Below the pieces are notes generated by a model. It saw only the letters and a list, made by a program, of their open reading frames with translations, had not been told where the DNA came from and ran no database searches. A program made the translations under genes and the position numbers. Positions 25,381 to 33,019 of a stretch of 43,489 nt of DNA are shown here, in pieces (position 1 is the first letter of the stretch; every line of letters starts with the position of its first letter). Source of the stretch: Caldilineaceae bacterium (lineage in GTDB: Bacteria > Chloroflexota > Anaerolineae > Caldilineales > Caldilineaceae); assembly GCA_020634815.1 (NCBI GenBank), contig JACKBA010000047.1, forward strand, positions 1-43,489. Reading direction: 5' to 3'.

Positions 25381-26940
25381 ATGGGGGAAATGGTGCAGAA
25401 GCGAAGCCTTTTCCGTGCAACGACTGAGTCGACCGGCGCGCTCAGCTCCGCGCCAATGATGGCGCCGGTCGAACCATCGGCGCGCTTGCTGCCGCACCTC
25501 AACCTCTCGCTGCGATCAAAAATGTTGTTGGCCTTCTCGGTTCTCATCCTCATCCTGGGCATTCCCTACATTTTCCTGGCCATCCCTATCCTGCAATATC
25601 AAGGTCAGTACAATCGCATCATCGACAACATCACGGCGGCGAACAGCATCAACGGCTACATCAAATTCGCCATCGACGCCGAGATGTGGGACATCATCGC
25701 CGGTAAGGAGGATTTCTATACGGCCGACCAGTACGCGATTCTCGACGATGTCGATGCCAAGCTGGCGATCATGCGCGAGACGAGCACCTCGCAACGCGGC
25801 AAACTCAAGCTGCGCGTGATTCAGAACACGATGAACACATTGCGCAGGGACGTGGAGCGGGTCGGAGCGCAAATCTCCGCCGGCGCGACCTTCGACGAAA
25901 ACATGGTACTGTTGGAGCGCATTCGCTGGGTGTCGGAGCTGGTAGAGGAAGGCGTCCAGGATTACATGCTCTTCGAAGTGAACCGCACCGAGCAGCAGTA
26001 CCGCGCGCTCGAGGCAGGGTTGCAGCAGTGGATCTATGTCAGCGTCATCGGGATGCTGGTCGCCGTCGCCTTCTCCATCGCTGCGGCCTTGCGCATCTCG
26101 CGCAGCATCTATCTGCCGATCAAAAAGCTCCACGACGTGACGACCACCATCGCCCGCGAGGATCTGGAACCGCTGGTGACCTCGGACAATGTGGACGAGA
26201 TCACCGAGCTGGGCATGAGCTTCAACATCATGGTCGGCAAGGTGCGCGAACTCCTGGCCGCCAAGATGCAGGAGCAGGAGAATCTCAAGAAGGCCGAATT
26301 GCGCGTCCTCCAGGCACAGATCAACCCGCACTTCCTCTACAACACGCTCGACACGATCATCTGGATGGTGGAGTCCAAACGCACGGCGCAGGTGGTCGAC
26401 CTGGTGCGCGCGCTCTCGCGCTTCTTTCGCATCTCGCTAAGCAAGGGCGAAGACTGGATCACCATCGGCGAGGAATTCGAGCATGTCTCCAGCTACCTCG
26501 CCATTCAGAAGATCCGCTATCGCGACATTCTGGACTATCAGATCGACGTCGATGAGACCATCCTCTCCGCGACGATTCTCAAGCTGACCCTGCAACCGCT
26601 GGTGGAGAACGCGCTCTATCACGGCATCAAGAACAAGCGCAGCGGCGGCGTGATCCGCGTGCGCGGCCGCGCAGCCGGCACCTCCGTTCACCTTGAAGTC
26701 GAAGACAACGGTATTGGCATGACGCCCGAACGGCTGGCGCAGGTGCGCGCGACGCTGCTGAGCGATGAGACCGGGAGCAGCGACAGCGGCTACGGCCTGC
26801 TCAACGTCAACCAGCGCATTCGCCTCTACTACGGCCAGCGCTATGGCTTGCAGCTCAGCAGCGTATATGGCGCCGGGACGACAGTGTCGCTGACGATTCC
26901 TCTGCGTAGCCGGCCGAAACCCGTTTCGGAAGAAAGCTGA
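25381..26940 (+). CDS. YesM-type sensor histidine kinase
   Basis: A 519-residue membrane kinase. A first membrane helix (MLLAFSVLILILGIPYIFLA) at about 48-67, an extracytoplasmic sensing region of about 150 residues, a second helix near 215-235 (YVSVIGMLVAVAFSIAAALR), a HAMP domain (PIKKLHDVTTTIAREDLEPL), then the His_kinase segment LQAQINPHFLYNTLDTI with phospho-acceptor His317, and an ATP-binding domain with QPLVENALYHGI and DNGIGM. This layout matches YesM, the partner of YesN. The first ATG (25381) and the one at 25390 are both possible; GGGGGAA lies between them. The sensing region may detect a sugar or its binding protein, given the importer downstream; that is an inference. Confidence 0.92.
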   Translation: MGEMVQKRSLFRATTESTGALSSAPMMAPVEPSARLLPHLNLSLRSKMLLAFSVLILILGIPYIFLAIPILQYQGQYNRIIDNITAANSINGYIKFAIDAEMWDIIAGKEDFYTADQYAILDDVDAKLAIMRETSTSQRGKLKLRVIQNTMNTLRRDVERVGAQISAGATFDENMVLLERIRWVSELVEEGVQDYMLFEVNRTEQQYRALEAGLQQWIYVSVIGMLVAVAFSIAAALRISRSIYLPIKKLHDVTTTIAREDLEPLVTSDNVDEITELGMSFNIMVGKVRELLAAKMQEQENLKKAELRVLQAQINPHFLYNTLDTIIWMVESKRTAQVVDLVRALSRFFRISLSKGEDWITIGEEFEHVSSYLAIQKIRYRDILDYQIDVDETILSATILKLTLQPLVENALYHGIKNKRSGGVIRVRGRAAGTSVHLEVEDNGIGMTPERLAQVRATLLSDETGSSDSGYGLLNVNQRIRLYYGQRYGLQLSSVYGAGTTVSLTIPLRSRPKPVSEES

Positions 26941-27034
26941 CTCCATTCGTAGGATCGAGCACCGCTCCCTGACGCCGCGACCATTCCCGTCTCAGATTCG
27001 CCACGAACCGTGACCCGGCGCGTAGGGAATTGCA

Positions 27035-27063
27035 TTGTCCGCCGCGCACGGCGCTGCTACGAT
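27035..27063 (+). promoter_or_regulatory. Candidate promoter of the sugar-importer operon
   Basis: TTGTCC (27035-27040), a 17-bp spacer and TACGAT (27058-27063), the latter preceded by TGC, which makes an extended -10. It lies about 95 bp before the binding-protein ATG. The 26941-27156 gap shows no other clear element except the AAGAGGAG ribosome-binding site. Confidence 0.45.
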
Positions 27064-27156
27064 GGATGTGAAGGGACCGGGTCGATATCGGCCTGCACCG
27101 TTCCCATCTTGAGCAGTTCCCATCTCACATTTTCATTACCAAGAGGAGAGTCTCAC

Positions 27157-28182
27157 ATGAATGTGCGCAGTGTGCTCTACGCGATCCTGATCGGCGCCTT
27201 GATGCTGTCGCTGGTCGGCTGTACGACGGTTGCGCCGGCCGCGCCCGCCGCCGAGGCCCCCGCCGGCGACCAGGCCGCCGCGCCCGCCGCCGAAATGGCC
27301 GGCAAGACATTTGAAGATCTGGTTGTCGGCTATGCGCAGATCGGCGCAGAAAGTGAATGGCGTACGGCCAACACGCAGTCGATTAAGGCTGAGGCCGAGC
27401 GCCTGGGCGTCGAACTCAAGTTCTCCGATGCGCAGCAGAAGCAGGAAAACCAGATCAAGGCCATCCGCTCCTTTATCGCCCAGCAGGTCGACGTGATCGG
27501 CGTCTCGCCGGTCGTCGAAACGGGTTGGGAGACGGTATTCCAGGAAGCCAAGGATGCCGGCATCCCGTTGATTCTGGTCGACCGCCGCGCGGCCGTGCCG
27601 GAAGAACTCTACGTCACCTATCTCGGCTCCGACTTTGTCGAGGAAGGGCGCCGGGCCGGCCAGGCCATGGCCGACATTCTGGGCGGCGAAGGCAAGATCG
27701 TGGAGTTGGTCGGCACCGTCGGCTCGGCCCCGGCGAATGACCGCTACTCCGGCTTCCGCGAGGCCATCACCGAATATCCGGGCATGGAAATCATCGCTTC
27801 GCAGTCCGGCGACTTCACCCGCGCCAAGGGCAAGGAAGTCATGGAAGCCTTCCTCAAGAGCTACGGCGATGAGATCGACGCGCTCTATGCCCACAACGAC
27901 GACATGGCGATCGGCGCCATCCAGGCCATCGAAGAGTACGGCCTGAAGCCGGGCGAAGACATCAAGATCGTGTCGGTCGACGCCGTGCGCGGTGCCTTTG
28001 AGGCGATGATTGAAGGCAAGCTGAACTGCACGGTCGAGTGCAACCCGCTACTTGGCCCGCAGTTCTTCGATCTTGCCCTCAAGGTTGTCAACGGCGAAGA
28101 AGTTGCCAAGTGGGTACCATCGGAAGAGGGCGTCTACTTCCCGGAACAGGCGGCCGAACTGCTGCCGACCCGCCAGTACTAA
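27157..28182 (+). CDS. ytfQ: Galactofuranose-type sugar ABC transporter substrate-binding lipoprotein (YtfQ-like)
   Basis: A 341-residue type I periplasmic binding protein. It starts with a lipoprotein signal (LMLSLVGC, Cys22) followed by a linker rich in Ala and Pro. The core reads like E. coli YtfQ: GAESEWRTANTQSIKAEAER, DAQQKQENQIKAIRSF, SPVVETGWE, GDFTRAKGKEVMEAF, and YAHNDDMAIGAIQAIEE, and the ligand-contact residues of that family lie in these segments. In E. coli YtfQ binds galactofuranose; the close match suggests a furanose or similar hexose. The ATG at 27157 follows AAGAGGAG. The mRNA carries a strong hairpin just after the stop. Confidence 0.87.
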   Translation: MNVRSVLYAILIGALMLSLVGCTTVAPAAPAAEAPAGDQAAAPAAEMAGKTFEDLVVGYAQIGAESEWRTANTQSIKAEAERLGVELKFSDAQQKQENQIKAIRSFIAQQVDVIGVSPVVETGWETVFQEAKDAGIPLILVDRRAAVPEELYVTYLGSDFVEEGRRAGQAMADILGGEGKIVELVGTVGSAPANDRYSGFREAITEYPGMEIIASQSGDFTRAKGKEVMEAFLKSYGDEIDALYAHNDDMAIGAIQAIEEYGLKPGEDIKIVSVDAVRGAFEAMIEGKLNCTVECNPLLGPQFFDLALKVVNGEEVAKWVPSEEGVYFPEQAAELLPTRQY

Positions 28183-28201
28183 TCCTGGTTGCTTGGTTCA
28201 C

Positions 28202-28249
28202 AGCGACTGTCCGGCTCACATTGGCCGGACAGTCGCTCCCTTTCTTTTC
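28202..28249 (+). terminator. Strong hairpin with T-rich tail between binding protein and ATPase genes
   Basis: AGCGACTGTCCGGC (28202-28215), loop TCACATTG and GCCGGACAGTCGCT (28224-28237) form a perfect 14-bp stem followed by CCCTTTCTTTTCC. It sits 20 bp after the binding-protein stop and 36 bp before the ATPase ATG. It is probably a leaky terminator, or a stabiliser of the upstream mRNA, that yields more binding protein than transporter. Confidence 0.8.
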
Positions 28250-28272
28250 CGTGCGGCAGAGGTGAGGCGATC

Positions 28273-29790
28273 ATGGCGGACGCACCCAACATTCTGACGA
28301 TGCGTGGCATCAGCAAAGCGTTTCCCGGCGTACAGGCGCTGGATGACGTGGACTTTTCATTGCACAGCGGTGAAATTCACGCCCTGCTTGGCGAGAATGG
28401 TGCGGGCAAGTCCACGCTGATCAAGGTGCTCACCGGTGTCGAGCGCCCCGATCGCGGGGTCATCGAATTGGATGGCCGTGAAATTCTGGCGAAATCACCC
28501 CATCACGCCCAGATGCTCGGCATCAGCACCGTCTATCAAGAGATCAATCTCTGCCCGAACCTGTCCGTGGCGGAGAATATCTTGCTCGGGCGCGAGCCGC
28601 GTTGGGCCGGCAGCATCGACTGGCGACGCCTCAACGCCAGGGCGGCGCAAATCCTCGAATGGTTGGAGGTCGACATCGATGTGCGCCAGAGCGTGGGCAT
28701 GTACTCGGTCGCCATCCAGCAGATGGTGGCAATCTCCCGTGCGCTGGAAATCTCCGCCCGGGTGCTGATCCTCGACGAGCCGACATCGAGTCTGGCCGCC
28801 CACGAAACCGAGAAACTCTTCGCGGTCATGCGCAAGCTGAAGGGTGAAGGACTTGGCGTCATCTTCATCACCCACTTTTTGGATCAAGTGTACGAAGTCT
28901 CGGATCGCATTACGGTGCTGCGCAACGGAAAGCTGGTTGGCGTCTACGACACGGCCACATTGCCGCGTGTCGAACTCGTCGCCCACATGATCGGCCGCAA
29001 CCTCGACGAGTTGCAGGAGATGAGCCGGTACAAGAAGGATGCCGCAAGCTCCGCGCAGAAGCAGGCCGTCGTGCAGGCCAGGGCGCTTGGGCGCGTCGGC
29101 TCCATCGGACCGTTCGACCTCGACCTGCACGAAGGCGAGGTCGTCGGACTGGCCGGCCTGCTTGGCTCCGGGCGAACCGAGACAGCCAACCTGCTCTTTG
29201 GCGTCGACAAGCCCGACTCGGGCACATTGTCGGTCGCCGGCGCGCCGATGACCCACCATTCGCCGCTGCGGTCGATCCAAGCAGGGATGGCCTACTGCCC
29301 CGAAGACCGCAAGGCTGATGGGATCGTGGGCGACCTGACCGTGCGCGAGAACATCGTGCTCGCCCTGCAGGCCAACCGCGGCTGGTTCAACTATCTTGCG
29401 CCGGCGCGCCAGCGCGAAATAGCCGACAAGTATATCAAGCTGTTGAGCATCAGCACACCGACGGCCGATCAATTGGTCAAGAACCTGAGTGGCGGCAACC
29501 AACAGAAGGTGATTCTGGCGCGCTGGCTGGCAACCGAGCCGAACATCCTGATCCTGGACGAGCCGACGCGCGGCATCGATATCGGCGCCAAGGCGGAAAT
29601 TCAGAAGCTCGTTTTGACGCTGGCCGGCGAAGGCAAGACCTGCATCTTCATTTCCTCGGAACTGGATGAAGTGCTCCGCACCAGCCATCGCGTGCTTGTC
29701 CTGCGTGACAACGCCATCGTCGCCGAGTTGGCGCCGGATGAAATGAACGAACATACGATCATGCATATCATCGCCGGGGGGACAGAATGA
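28273..29790 (+). CDS. ytfR: Sugar ABC transporter ATP-binding protein with two ATPase domains (YtfR-like)
   Basis: A 505-residue duplicated ATPase of the ribose/galactose class. Domain 1 has GENGAGKST, a Q-loop in TVYQEINL and Walker B VLILDEPTSSL. Domain 2 has the degenerate GLLGSGRTET P-loop, LSGGNQQKVILARWL and LILDEPTRGIDIGAK. The first domain matches YtfR from E. coli closely (HFLDQVYEVSDRITVLRNGK). The ATG at 28273 follows GAGGTGAGG; an upstream in-frame extension to 28189 runs through the hairpin and is rejected. The stop overlaps the permease start (ATGA). Confidence 0.92.
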   Translation: MADAPNILTMRGISKAFPGVQALDDVDFSLHSGEIHALLGENGAGKSTLIKVLTGVERPDRGVIELDGREILAKSPHHAQMLGISTVYQEINLCPNLSVAENILLGREPRWAGSIDWRRLNARAAQILEWLEVDIDVRQSVGMYSVAIQQMVAISRALEISARVLILDEPTSSLAAHETEKLFAVMRKLKGEGLGVIFITHFLDQVYEVSDRITVLRNGKLVGVYDTATLPRVELVAHMIGRNLDELQEMSRYKKDAASSAQKQAVVQARALGRVGSIGPFDLDLHEGEVVGLAGLLGSGRTETANLLFGVDKPDSGTLSVAGAPMTHHSPLRSIQAGMAYCPEDRKADGIVGDLTVRENIVLALQANRGWFNYLAPARQREIADKYIKLLSISTPTADQLVKNLSGGNQQKVILARWLATEPNILILDEPTRGIDIGAKAEIQKLVLTLAGEGKTCIFISSELDEVLRTSHRVLVLRDNAIVAELAPDEMNEHTIMHIIAGGTE

Positions 29791-30818
29791 CAAGCCAGGC
29801 AAGCTGGTGGGAGCGATTGCGCAACAACAGCCTCTTCTGGCCATTGGTTGCGCTGGCGCTTGTGATGGGGTTCAACCTGCTGTTCACGCCCAATTTCTTC
29901 CGGCTGGAGATCAAGGACGGCCATCTCTTCGGCAGCCTGGTCGATGTGCTCAACCGCGGCGCGCCGCTCATGTTGATGGCGATCGGCCTGACCGCCGTGA
30001 TTGCCACGGCAGGCGTCGATCTCTCGGTCGGCGCGGTGGCAGCCATCTGTGCGGCGGTCGCCACGCGGCTGGTCGGCAATGTCACCGATGTCACGGCGAC
30101 GCCGCTGCCGTTGGTGATTCTGGTTACCTTGGGTGTTGCCATCCTGTGCGGGCTGTGGAACGGCTTGCTGGTCTCGCGCGCCAACATCCAGCCGATGGTC
30201 GCCACGCTCGTGCTGATGGTCGCCGGCCGCGGCATCGCCCAGCTCATCACGGACGGGCAGATCATCACCGTCTACTACCCGCCCTTCTTCTATTTTGGCG
30301 CCGGTTACCTGCTGGGGCTGCCCTTCACGCTGTTCATTGTGGCCGCCGTCTTCTTGTTTGCGTGGTTGATCACGCGGCGCACGGCCATCGGTCTCTTTGT
30401 GGAGTCGGTGGGCACCAACGCCAGTTCGAGCTACTATAGCGGCGTCAACGAAAAGAACATCAAATTGGTGGCGTACGTTTTCTGCTCTTTCTGCGCCGGC
30501 ATCGCCGGCATCATCATCAGTTCCAATGTCAAGAGCGCCGACGCCAACAATGTCGGCCTGTTCATGGAACTGGACGCCATCCTTGCCGTCGTCATTGGCG
30601 GGACATTGATGTCCGGCGGGCGTTTTTCGCTCGCCGGCAGCGTGCTCGGCGCCCTGCTGATTCAGAGCGTCACGACGACCATCTATGCGTTCGGGGTGCC
30701 GCCCGAAGTCGTCCTGGTAGTCAAATCGCTGGTCGTGCTCTTCGTCGTTCTCCTCTATTCCGAGCCGATGAAAGTGGCGCTTGACAAGCTGGCGCGGCGG
30801 AAAGGGGTGCAGGCGTAA
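29787..30818 (+). CDS. ytfT: Sugar ABC transporter permease (YtfT-like)
   Basis: A 343-residue polytopic permease of the BPD_transp_2 type with about eight to ten hydrophobic segments. The signature GLTAVIATAGVDLSVGAVAA and the later VIGGTLMSGGRFSLAGSVLG are typical of YtfT/RbsC permeases. It overlaps the ATPase gene by 4 bp and the second permease gene by one base (TAATG), so the three membrane genes are translated in tight coupling. It should form a heterodimeric channel with the YjfF-like permease. Confidence 0.9.
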   Translation: MTSQASWWERLRNNSLFWPLVALALVMGFNLLFTPNFFRLEIKDGHLFGSLVDVLNRGAPLMLMAIGLTAVIATAGVDLSVGAVAAICAAVATRLVGNVTDVTATPLPLVILVTLGVAILCGLWNGLLVSRANIQPMVATLVLMVAGRGIAQLITDGQIITVYYPPFFYFGAGYLLGLPFTLFIVAAVFLFAWLITRRTAIGLFVESVGTNASSSYYSGVNEKNIKLVAYVFCSFCAGIAGIIISSNVKSADANNVGLFMELDAILAVVIGGTLMSGGRFSLAGSVLGALLIQSVTTTIYAFGVPPEVVLVVKSLVVLFVVLLYSEPMKVALDKLARRKGVQA

Positions 30819-31858
30819 TGCGTAACCTTCAGATCGATCGCAAGTACCTGCCGTTGCTCGTCACGATCTCCCTGTTTATCGGCCTCTATGCCTTTGGCAT
30901 CGTGCAATATCGCGGCTTCGGGTCGCCGCAGGTTTTCTTCAATCTGCTGATCGACAACGCCTTCCTGCTGATCACCTCCATCGGCATGACCTTTGTCATC
31001 CTGTCGGGCGGCATCGATCTCTCCGTCGGCGCCGTGATCGCGTTCACAACCGTCTTCTCCGCCTACATGCTGGAAGAGTTGGGGCTCAGCCCAGCCATTG
31101 TGATCCCGACCGTCCTGCTCTGCGGCGTCGCGCTGGGCGCCGTGATGGGCGCTATCATCCACTTCTTCAAGGTGCAACCCTTCATCGTGACGCTGGCGGG
31201 CATGTTCTTTGCGCGCGGCATGTGTTTTGTCATCAGCACCGATGCCATCACCATCTCCAACCCCTTCTATCGGGCCGTTGCACTATTCCGCATTCCGTTG
31301 TTCGGCAAGTCATTCATCTCCATCAACGTCGTCATCGTGCTGGTAGTGCTGCTGGCAGCCCTCTACCTGGCGCACCTCACCCGCTTCGGGCGCACGGTCT
31401 ACGCCATCGGCGGCAACGAGCAGTCGGCGCTGCTGATGGGGCTCCCCGTGGCACGCACCAAGATTCTTGTCTACACGCTCAATGGCTTCTGCTCGGCGCT
31501 GGCGGGCGTCGTCTTCAGCATCTACATGTTGTCCGGTTATGGGCTGTACACCAACGGGCTGGAATTGGACGCCATCGCCTCGGTCGTCATCGGCGGCACT
31601 ATGCTCACGGGCGGCGTCGGCTATGTGATCGGCACCGTCTTCGGCGTGCTGATCCAGGGGCTGATCCAGACCATCATCATGTTCCAAGGCACCCTCAACT
31701 CGTGGTGGACCAAGATCGTCATCGGCCTGCTCACCCTTGTCTTTATCGGCTTGCAGAGTGTCTTCAGCGCGCAGAGCCGCACGCGCAAGGCCGCGGCCCG
31801 GCGGCGTGACACCGCACCGGTCGCCGACGCCGACCCGGTCGTCGCAGCCCGGCAGTAG
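30818..31858 (+). CDS. yjfF: Sugar ABC transporter permease (YjfF-like)
   Basis: A 346-residue permease. Signatures: NAFLLITSIGMTFVILSGGI, then DLSVGAVIAF; TLAGMFFARG; ELDAIASVVIGGTMLTGGVG; and GTLNSWWTKIVIGLLTLVFI, which matches E. coli YjfF nearly residue for residue. The presence of two different permeases (YtfT plus YjfF) with one duplicated ATPase distinguishes this importer from the ribose type, which has a homodimer. The last 25 residues (RTRKAAARRRDTAPVADADP onward) are a non-conserved cytoplasmic tail. Confidence 0.9.
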   Translation: MRNLQIDRKYLPLLVTISLFIGLYAFGIVQYRGFGSPQVFFNLLIDNAFLLITSIGMTFVILSGGIDLSVGAVIAFTTVFSAYMLEELGLSPAIVIPTVLLCGVALGAVMGAIIHFFKVQPFIVTLAGMFFARGMCFVISTDAITISNPFYRAVALFRIPLFGKSFISINVVIVLVVLLAALYLAHLTRFGRTVYAIGGNEQSALLMGLPVARTKILVYTLNGFCSALAGVVFSIYMLSGYGLYTNGLELDAIASVVIGGTMLTGGVGYVIGTVFGVLIQGLIQTIIMFQGTLNSWWTKIVIGLLTLVFIGLQSVFSAQSRTRKAAARRRDTAPVADADPVVAARQ

Positions 31859-31869
31859 CGCGGCATCCT

Positions 31870-32427
31870 ATGCAGCACATTCGGCCGATTCGAGCTGCCG
31901 GCGCCCAACTGTGGCTGGTTCTGCTGTGCGCCGCCCTGCTCATGACCGGGTGCGGAAACGTAGCGGCTCCCGCCACCAATGATGCGGCCGCGATATCCAC
32001 ATCACCTGCGACGCCCGAAATAAGCCGCGACTTTACTCTGCCCACCCTGAATGGCGGCACGCTCAGCCTGAGCGATCTGCGCGGCGAGTGGGTCGTACTC
32101 AACTTCTGGGCGACGTGGTGCGCGCCTTGTGTCAAGGAGATGCCCTATTTGAGCACGGTGGCGGAAACGCGCGACGTCCACGTCGTTGGCGTCAACTTCA
32201 ACGAGGACGCCGCAACGGTCCGGAAATTCGTCGCCGACCATGCAATCGACTTCCCCATTCTCCTCGACCCCGACGACATCACCCTCCTGGTCTACGGCGT
32301 GCGCGGGCTGCCGCGCACCTTTGTGATTGCCCCCGACGGCACCATTGCCCACAGTGTTATCGGCCAACTCGACCCCGACCGCTTTGATCGCTGGCTCGAT
32401 GAGCACGGCGTGCCACTGCGCCAGTGA
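31870..32427 (+). CDS. TlpA/ResA-like thioredoxin-fold lipoprotein
   Basis: A 185-residue thiol-disulfide protein. It has a lipoprotein signal (LMTGC, Cys28), a linker, then a thioredoxin fold: DFTLPTLNGGTLSLSDLRGE, VVLNFWATWCAPCVKEMPYL with the active-site pair Cys84 and Cys87 (WCAPC), and GLPRTFVIAPDGTI with the cis-proline. Such proteins reduce or oxidise cysteines outside the membrane, often for cytochrome c maturation. It starts 11 bp after the permease gene and may be read through from it. No ribosome-binding site is clear. The multicopper oxidase and c-type cytochrome of this window are possible clients, but are not adjacent. Confidence 0.9.
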   Translation: MQHIRPIRAAGAQLWLVLLCAALLMTGCGNVAAPATNDAAAISTSPATPEISRDFTLPTLNGGTLSLSDLRGEWVVLNFWATWCAPCVKEMPYLSTVAETRDVHVVGVNFNEDAATVRKFVADHAIDFPILLDPDDITLLVYGVRGLPRTFVIAPDGTIAHSVIGQLDPDRFDRWLDEHGVPLRQ

Positions 32428-32496
32428 TTGACCGGGCAGCGCGCCCCGATAGCTTTGCACCGTCCCCCACAAGACTCCTACACCCTTCAGCCAGGA

Positions 32497-32525
32497 TTGG
32501 TGCTCCATTCCGCGCGTGCTACGAT
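32497..32525 (+). promoter_or_regulatory. Candidate promoter upstream of the OsmC-family gene
   Basis: TTGGTG (32497-32502), a 17-bp spacer and TACGAT (32520-32525), preceded by TGC as an extended -10. The same TGCTACGAT word is used by the importer promoter at 27055-27063. The leader to the ATG at 32573 would be about 40 nt. Confidence 0.5.
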
Positions 32526-32572
32526 TGCACACAAGATTAGCTTTTCCATTTCACAAAAGGAATGTATTCAGT

Positions 32573-33013
32573 ATGGGACAAATTGCATTGCACTGGGCCG
32601 GGCATGACAGCCAGATGTTCATCACGCGCGACAGCTTCGGCCATATGGTCGTGGCCGGTTCGTGGCCCAAGGATGGCGAGACCGACTGGGTCGAGTGGAA
32701 GGGCGTCAAGCCCTCCGACCTGCTGGTCATGGCGCTCTGCTCCTGCTCGGCCTACGACGTGGTGATGATCCTGCGCCGCCAGCGCCAGGAGCTGACCGAC
32801 CTGCGCATCGTCGCCGACGCGCAGCAGGCCCCCGAACCGCCCTACCAGTTCACCGAGATCCACCTTCACTACATCGCAACCGGCCGCGATCTCGACCCGG
32901 CCAAAGTGGAGCGGGCGATCCACCTCTCCGAGGACAAGTACTGCTCGGTTGCCGCCACGATCAAGGGCGTCGCCACCATTACCAACAGCTACGAGGTTCA
33001 CCAGGAGAAGTAG
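32573..33013 (+). CDS. OsmC/Ohr family protein
   Basis: A 146-residue protein of the OsmC family, which includes thiol-dependent peroxidases for organic hydroperoxides. The two redox cysteine positions are visible: SDLLVMALCSCSAYDVVMIL in the first, and HLSEDKYCSVAATIKG in the second, where family members carry a conserved Cys-Ser or Cys-P. The first motif has two nearby cysteines (C-S-C). The ATG at 32573 is preceded at a rather wide spacing by AAAAGGAA. It is followed after 6 bp by the P-type ATPase gene and should be cotranscribed with it. Confidence 0.88.
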   Translation: MGQIALHWAGHDSQMFITRDSFGHMVVAGSWPKDGETDWVEWKGVKPSDLLVMALCSCSAYDVVMILRRQRQELTDLRIVADAQQAPEPPYQFTEIHLHYIATGRDLDPAKVERAIHLSEDKYCSVAATIKGVATITNSYEVHQEK

Positions 33014-33019
33014 GGAGCG

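Noticed and set aside
27001..27156. Upstream extension of the binding protein to 27010
   Set aside because: It would place residues before a complete lipoprotein signal and ignore the AAGAGGAG site before 27157.
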